Assembly: GCF_051195255.1 (NCBI RefSeq)
Contig: NZ_JBNJLK010000004.1
Location: 124,001 to 188,000 of the forward strand
Reading direction: 5' to 3'
From: Falsirhodobacter sp051195255
Lineage (GTDB): Bacteria; Pseudomonadota; Alphaproteobacteria; Rhodobacterales; Rhodobacteraceae
DNA: 64,000 bases
A model generated the notes under the pieces. That model saw nothing but the letters and a program-made list of their open reading frames with translations. It was not told the origin of the DNA and did no database searches. Made by a program: the position numbers and the translations under genes. How positions within the stretch are numbered: the stretch's first letter is position 1; every line of letters begins with the position of its first letter. This document shows, piece by piece, positions 59,922-64,000 of this stretch.

Positions 59922-60895
59922 GGGTCTCTCCTGTCGGAAGGGGGTGTTGTTGTGGATCCGCGGATCACGAGTTCGACCGGGAACAGCCGCGCGCCTTCGG
60001 CCCGGCCGGTCAGGACGTCCAGCGCGTGGTCGGCGATGGCGGCCAGATCCTGCCGCACCGTGGTCAGTTGCGGGGTGATGATGCGCCCCCAGATCACGTC
60101 GTCGAAACCGGACACGGACACGTCCTGCGGCACGCGGTGCCCCGCTTCCAGCAGGCCGTTCACGATGCCGATGGCGCAACCGTCATAGGCGGCGGCGATG
60201 GCGGTCGCGGGCCTTGTCCAAGCAAGGCCATAGGCATGCCCGCCTTCCAGCCCCGGGGGAATCAGGTCGATCGTGAAGTCCACGCCGCGGGCGCGAAACA
60301 CCTCTGTCATGCCGGCCACGCGTGCCTCGCTGACATGGGAACGGGTGGTGACGCCCACGACCCGCACGTGGCGGTGGCCCAGATCGGCCAGATGTCCCGC
60401 CACCAGCCGCCCGCCCGCCCCATGATCGCAGGACGCGGTGTTGGCCGGATTGCCTTCGGCGTCCACCACCGCCAGCGCCACCGGAAGGCCCTCCAGCTGA
60501 AGGGAGGCGCCGCGCATGGGGATGACCACCAGACCGTCCACGCCCCGCGCCACGAAATCCTGCATGCGCTGCCGTTGCAGCTGCGGATCGTTCAGCGCGT
60601 CCGCCACCATGAGCGCGAGGCCCCGTGCGCGGGCCGCACGTTCGAAGGCCTGGGCAAAGCTGGCGAACAGCGGCATGGAGAAGTCGGGAACGACCATCCC
60701 GATCAGCGTGCTGCGCCCCAGACGCAGGGTGCGCGCGGCGTGGGACGGGACGTAATTCATCTCCTCCGCCATGGCGCGGATGCGTTCCACCAGCACCGCC
60801 GAAACGCGGCCCTTGCCCGTCAGCGCGTTTGACACCGTGGCGCGCGACACGCCAAGCGCATCCGCGATCCGTTTCATGGAGGGCGATTCTGACAT
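59918..60895 (-). CDS. LacI family transcriptional regulator
   Basis: A 325-residue repressor. The N-terminal helix-turn-helix MKRIADALGVSRATVSNAL and hinge SHAARTLRLGRSTLIG precede a two-lobed effector domain ending with the FDDVIWGRIITPQLTTVRQDL block. It is the first gene of the operon it probably controls; the effector is likely a purine or nucleoside. A TTG start five codons upstream is possible, but the ATG at 60895 keeps the repeats upstream outside the gene. Confidence 0.92.
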   Translation of the reverse strand: MSESPSMKRIADALGVSRATVSNALTGKGRVSAVLVERIRAMAEEMNYVPSHAARTLRLGRSTLIGMVVPDFSMPLFASFAQAFERAARARGLALMVADALNDPQLQRQRMQDFVARGVDGLVVIPMRGASLQLEGLPVALAVVDAEGNPANTASCDHGAGGRLVAGHLADLGHRHVRVVGVTTRSHVSEARVAGMTEVFRARGVDFTIDLIPPGLEGGHAYGLAWTRPATAIAAAYDGCAIGIVNGLLEAGHRVPQDVSVSGFDDVIWGRIITPQLTTVRQDLAAIADHALDVLTGRAEGARLFPVELVIRGSTTTPPSDRRDP

Positions 60896-60900
60896 GGTTA

Positions 60901-60928
60901 CTCGTGTCAAAAGGATGATTTCTCGTGT
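60901..60928. repeat. two CTCGTGT direct repeats upstream of the lacI-type gene
   Basis: CTCGTGT occurs at 60901-60907 and 60922-60928, exactly 21 bases apart (two helical turns), within a similar TTnCTCGTGTnA context. Position and phasing suit a regulator-binding site for autoregulation. The first copy is only 6 bases upstream of the ATG. Confidence 0.45.
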
Positions 60929-61040
60929 AATCTACGCAGGCGAAAAGTTAAACCTTTCCGATGCGCAGCGGGCCTCCGCCCAGTTTTTATTGGTGCAGGG
61001 CCGCAAGATCGCCTAAATGGCCGAAAACCGGGGGGCGCAC

Positions 61041-61454
61041 ATGTCCGATGATATCATACGCCGCTGCGAGGCAAAGGGCCTTCGCATGACGGAGCAGCGC
61101 CGCACCCTGGCCCGTGTCCTGAACGACAGCGGCGACCACCCGGATGTGGAGGAGCTCTATGTCCGCGCCAGCGCGCTGGATCCGCGCATCTCCCTCGCAA
61201 CCGTCTACCGCACCGTCAAGCTGTTCGAGGAGGCGGGCATCCTGGACCGGCTGGAATTCGGCGACGGCCGCGCCCGCTACGAGGATGCCGAGCGCGAGCA
61301 TCACGACCACCTGATCGACCTGCACACCGGCGCCGTGATCGAGTTCGTGGACCCCGAGATCGAGGCGCTTCAGGAAAAGATCGCGGCCCGCCTCGGCTAT
61401 CGCCTGAAGGGCCACCGGCTGGAGCTGTACGGCGTTCCCGCCAAGAAGGACTGA
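61041..61454 (+). CDS. fur: Fur-family metal regulator (Fur/Mur type)
   Basis: A 137-residue metal-dependent repressor. The helix-turn-helix RISLATVYRTVKLFEEAGI and the metal segment YEDAEREHHDHLIDLHTG are visible. The Cys that follows HHDHLI in E. coli Fur is Asp here, and no CxxC zinc site exists, matching the alphaproteobacterial Mur-like, Mn-responsive type. The start at 61041 has GGGGGG 4-6 bases upstream. An in-frame ATG at 61017 would add eight residues. Confidence 0.88.
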   Translation: MSDDIIRRCEAKGLRMTEQRRTLARVLNDSGDHPDVEELYVRASALDPRISLATVYRTVKLFEEAGILDRLEFGDGRARYEDAEREHHDHLIDLHTGAVIEFVDPEIEALQEKIAARLGYRLKGHRLELYGVPAKKD

Positions 61455-61529
61455 CGTTCGCGCAAACAACCTTTCCTTGGAGTTTCCGGCCCGTTAGACA
61501 CTGGGCAGGCGCCAAAGGAGGACTGGGCA

Positions 61530-62807
61530 ATGAGCACCATCATCGACATCCACGCACGTGAAATTCTCGACAGCCGCGGCAACCCCACGGTCGAGGTCGA
61601 CGTGACGCTGGAAGACGGCTCCATGGGCCGGGCCGCCGTTCCCTCGGGCGCCTCCACCGGCGCGCACGAGGCGGTGGAACGCCGCGACGGCGACGCCGCC
61701 CGCTACAAGGGCAAGGGCGTGCTGGAAGCGGTCGCCGCCGTGAACGGCGAACTGGCCGAGGAACTGGTCGGCTTCGACGCCACCGAACAGGTCGGCATCG
61801 ACCGCACCATGATCGAGATGGACGGCACGCCGAACAAGTCCCGCCTGGGCGCGAACGCGATCCTGGGCGTGTCGCTGGCGGTCGCGAAGGCCGCGGCCGA
61901 ATTCACGACGCAGCCCCTGTTCCGCTATGTCGGCGGCACCTCGGCCCGCGTGCTGCCGGTTCCGATGATGAACATCATCAACGGCGGCGAACACGCCGAC
62001 AACCCGATCGACATCCAGGAATTCATGATCATGCCGGTGTCGGCGGACAACGTGAAGGACGCGATCCGCATGGGGTCGGAGGTGTTCCACACGCTGAAGA
62101 AGGAACTCTCGGCGGCCGGCCACAACACCAATGTGGGGGACGAGGGCGGCTTCGCGCCGAACCTGAACTCCAGCCGAGACGCGCTTGATTTCATTCTGAA
62201 ATCGATCGAAAAGGCTGGTTATCGCCCGGGCGAGGACATCTTCCTCGCGCTCGACTGCGCCTCCACGGAATACTTCCGCGACGGGCGCTACGACATGAAG
62301 GGCGAGGGCAAGGTCCTGTCCTCGGCGGAGAACGTCGACTACCTGGCGGCCCTGTGCGCCGACTATCCGATCATCTCGATCGAGGATGGATGCGCCGAGG
62401 ATGACTGGGACGGCTGGAAGCTGCTGACCGACCGTCTGGGCAACAAGGTCCAGCTGGTGGGCGACGACCTGTTCGTGACGAACCCCCAGCGTCTGGCCGA
62501 AGGCATCGCCAAGGGCTGCGCGAACTCCATGCTCGTGAAGGTCAACCAGATCGGCACGCTGACGGAAACGCTCCAGGCCGTGGACATGGCCCACCGCGCG
62601 CGCTTCACCAACGTCATGTCCCACCGTTCGGGCGAAACGGAAGACGCGACGATCGCCGACCTTGCCGTGGCCACGAATTGCGGCCAGATCAAGACCGGCT
62701 CGCTGTCGCGCTCGGACCGTCTGGCGAAATACAACCAGCTGATCCGGATCGAGGAGATGCTGGGCGAAGTGGCCGAATATGCCGGCCGCTCCATCCTGAA
62801 GGGCTGA
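61530..62807 (+). CDS. eno: enolase
   Basis: The glycolytic enzyme interconverting 2-phosphoglycerate and phosphoenolpyruvate. The 425-residue protein has AREILDSRGNPTVEVDV at the N-terminus, PSGASTGAHEA in the mobile loop, GGEHADNPIDIQE and the catalytic VGDDLFVTN and SHRSGETED segments. A strong AAAGGAGG precedes the ATG. Confidence 0.98.
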   Translation: MSTIIDIHAREILDSRGNPTVEVDVTLEDGSMGRAAVPSGASTGAHEAVERRDGDAARYKGKGVLEAVAAVNGELAEELVGFDATEQVGIDRTMIEMDGTPNKSRLGANAILGVSLAVAKAAAEFTTQPLFRYVGGTSARVLPVPMMNIINGGEHADNPIDIQEFMIMPVSADNVKDAIRMGSEVFHTLKKELSAAGHNTNVGDEGGFAPNLNSSRDALDFILKSIEKAGYRPGEDIFLALDCASTEYFRDGRYDMKGEGKVLSSAENVDYLAALCADYPIISIEDGCAEDDWDGWKLLTDRLGNKVQLVGDDLFVTNPQRLAEGIAKGCANSMLVKVNQIGTLTETLQAVDMAHRARFTNVMSHRSGETEDATIADLAVATNCGQIKTGSLSRSDRLAKYNQLIRIEEMLGEVAEYAGRSILKG

Positions 62808-62910
62808 GGATCGCCCTGCGGCGCGTCGGGAAGCCCCCTTCGCGCCGCACCCATCGGCCGTCCGCGGCAGCCGCCCGCGCCGATGGCTCCCGAAGGGGCC
62901 TGAGGTGCGG

Positions 62911-63035
62911 GCGTCACTCCCCAGCCTTGCGGTTGCCCCGCCTGCCCTCAGATCACCCGGTCAGTCTTGCGGTCACCCGTCTGCCTTTGGGTCACCCGGC
63001 CCCCGCCAGCCTTCCGGTCACCCCGCCAGTCTTCC
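62911..63035. repeat. degenerate ~20-bp tandem repeat straddling the anmK stop codon
   Basis: Six consecutive units of 20, 20, 20, 19, 26 and 20 bases read approximately GGTCACCCG-nCAGTCTTGC (plus strand): 62911-62930, 62931-62950, 62951-62970, 62971-62989, 62990-63015 and 63016-63035. The last unit encodes the anmK C-terminus GRLAG and its stop. The others lie downstream of it, and several carry a matching TGA. It looks like expansion of the gene's 3' tail. The rest of the 210-base eno-anmK interval (62808-62910) shows no feature to me. Confidence 0.65.
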
Positions 63036-64000
63036 GCCCGCGATCGCCCTCGGCACCCCGGTCGTCATCGGGGCGGAGATCGGCAGCCCCCGCGCCACGC
63101 GCACTGCGAGGAACGCGAAGGCCTGCGCCTCCAGCATGTCGCCGTCCAGGCCCACCGCCTCCACCGGATGCACGTCAAGGCCGGTGCGCGCGGCCAGCAT
63201 CTGCATCAGTGTCGCGTTGTGACGCCCGCCGCCCGTCACCAGGATGCGGCTCACGGGCACCGGAAGATGCGGCAGGCCCGCCGCCACCGTGGCGGCGATC
63301 AGGGCCGTCAGCGTCGCGCAGGCATCCGCATCGGACAGATGCGCCACCCGGTCCATCACCGCTTGAAAGTCGTTTCGATCCAGTGACTTCGGCGGAAGTC
63401 TTGAGATGTAGTCATGGCCGACGAAGGCCTCCAGAACCGCTTCGTCGACCTGACCCGTCGCCGCCAGCTGCCCGCCGTTGTCCTGCGCCCAGCCCCGCCG
63501 CGCCGCGACCAGATCGTTGACGGGGGCGTTGGCCGGTCCCGTGTCGAAGGCCAGAAGCGCGCCTTCCTCCTCGGGGGAAGCCTTGCGCGGATCCACCCAG
63601 GTGATGTTGCCGACGCCGCCCAGATTCAGGAAGGCGACCGGCTGCGCCTCGTTCGTCCAGTGGGCCGCGGCGAAGTGGAAGAAGGGCGCCAGCGGCGCGC
63701 CCTGCCCGCCCTGACGCACATCCTCGGACCGGAAGTCCCAAGCCACGGGAAGGCCAAGCCGCTTTGCCAGCGCCTCGCCCGATCCGACCTGCAAGGTGCC
63801 GCGCCCGCGCGGATCATGGGCCAGCGTCTGCCCGTGAAAGCCGATCACGTCGGCGCTGTGGAAGGTCGCCAGCAGCTCGGCATGCGCCTCCTCAACCACG
63901 CGCGCGGCGGCCTCCACCGCCTCGCCTTCCCACATCCCCAGGGCCGCGCGCAGCACGGCGCGTTCCGCCCCGGAATAGGGGCGATAGCGGCTGGCCCCGA
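63018..64000 (-). CDS. anmK: anhydro-N-acetylmuramic acid kinase (5' end outside window)
   Basis: It phosphorylates and opens anhydroMurNAc in peptidoglycan recycling. The visible C-terminal part (about 326 residues) has GFHGQTLAHDP, FLNLGGVGNIT (the ATPase-fold phosphate motif), DTGPANAPVNDLV and the late LVTGGGRHN segment, all family signatures. Coding continues unbroken to the right edge, so the start lies beyond. The C-terminal GGRLAG and stop are part of a tandem repeat. Confidence 0.93.
   Translation of the reverse strand, partial: GASRYRPYSGAERAVLRAALGMWEGEAVEAAARVVEEAHAELLATFHSADVIGFHGQTLAHDPRGRGTLQVGSGEALAKRLGLPVAWDFRSEDVRQGGQGAPLAPFFHFAAAHWTNEAQPVAFLNLGGVGNITWVDPRKASPEEEGALLAFDTGPANAPVNDLVAARRGWAQDNGGQLAATGQVDEAVLEAFVGHDYISRLPPKSLDRNDFQAVMDRVAHLSDADACATLTALIAATVAAGLPHLPVPVSRILVTGGGRHNATLMQMLAARTGLDVHPVEAVGLDGDMLEAQAFAFLAVRVARGLPISAPMTTGVPRAIAGGRLAG

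Noticed and set aside
1..64000. CRISPR arrays, insertion sequences, integrases or phage blocks
   Set aside because: No regularly spaced identical repeats, transposase motifs, or att-type duplications flanking the tRNA genes were seen.

Overview
This is a contiguous piece of a GC-rich alphaproteobacterial chromosome, almost certainly from the Rhodobacterales (Rhodobacter/Paracoccus-like). The evidence is the gene content and layout: cckA, a single-cysteine IscR heading a suf operon, cobS-cobT, a Mur-type Fur, a GTTC-N7-GTTC SOS box at recA, a TTAA-N7-TTAA CtrA-type box at cckA, and a protein resembling the gene-transfer-agent head-spike base. Coding density is high, with many TGATG and ATGA overlaps. 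No gene-free stretch exceeds 300 bases. I saw no insertion sequence, prophage block, CRISPR array or rRNA.

Layout. 1-2500: the end of a capsule-export gene (kpsE type), kdsA, and on the opposite strand a small spike-base-like gene. 2600-7160 (minus): a small membrane protein, two tRNA-Val genes, an HU-like protein, lon and tgt. 7354-12390: dctA, gatB with two tiny overlapping membrane-protein genes, an SLT-type lipoprotein and an acyltransferase. 12485-21820: pepN-bolA, a J-domain protein, an SDR, then cobS-cobT-aminopeptidase P and a DUF427 gene. 21817-25613: sufE, a lipoprotein, rnd and the purM-purN pair. 25713-27850: tRNA-Ile2, a GntP permease and two small genes. 27926-31311 (minus): a sulfate ABC operon (sbp-cysT-cysW-cysA) behind a palindromic putative operator. 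31479-32964: a hydrolase-like protein, a PhnA-like zinc ribbon and tRNA-Arg. 33011-40628 (minus): an iscR-suf operon that also holds an FkbM methyltransferase and a YIP1-like membrane protein. 40768-49627: a hydrolase/HD-domain pair, icd, a 24-residue microprotein, typA, a DUF1330 gene, alaS and recA. 49815-53606: a sulfotransferase-like gene, cckA and an RsmB-type methyltransferase. 53655-60895 (minus): a seven-gene LacI-ABC importer-nucleoside hydrolase-adenine deaminase operon. 61041-64000: fur, eno, a tandem-repeat patch and the 5'-truncated anmK.

How the parts fit. Three elements bear on capsule and gene-transfer-agent biology: the capsule exporter, the spike-base-like protein and cckA with its own CtrA-type site. 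The iscR-suf operon combines a cluster-sensing repressor type with an upstream Irr-like box, so iron supply and Fe-S status could both set Fe-S assembly. The LacI operon reads as one purine uptake and salvage unit. Most of the remaining genes are housekeeping. The most interesting signals are the spike-base gene beside capsule export, the regulatory boxes at cckA, suf and sbp, the unexplained FkbM and YIP1 members of the suf operon, the small membrane proteins, and the repeated tail of anmK.
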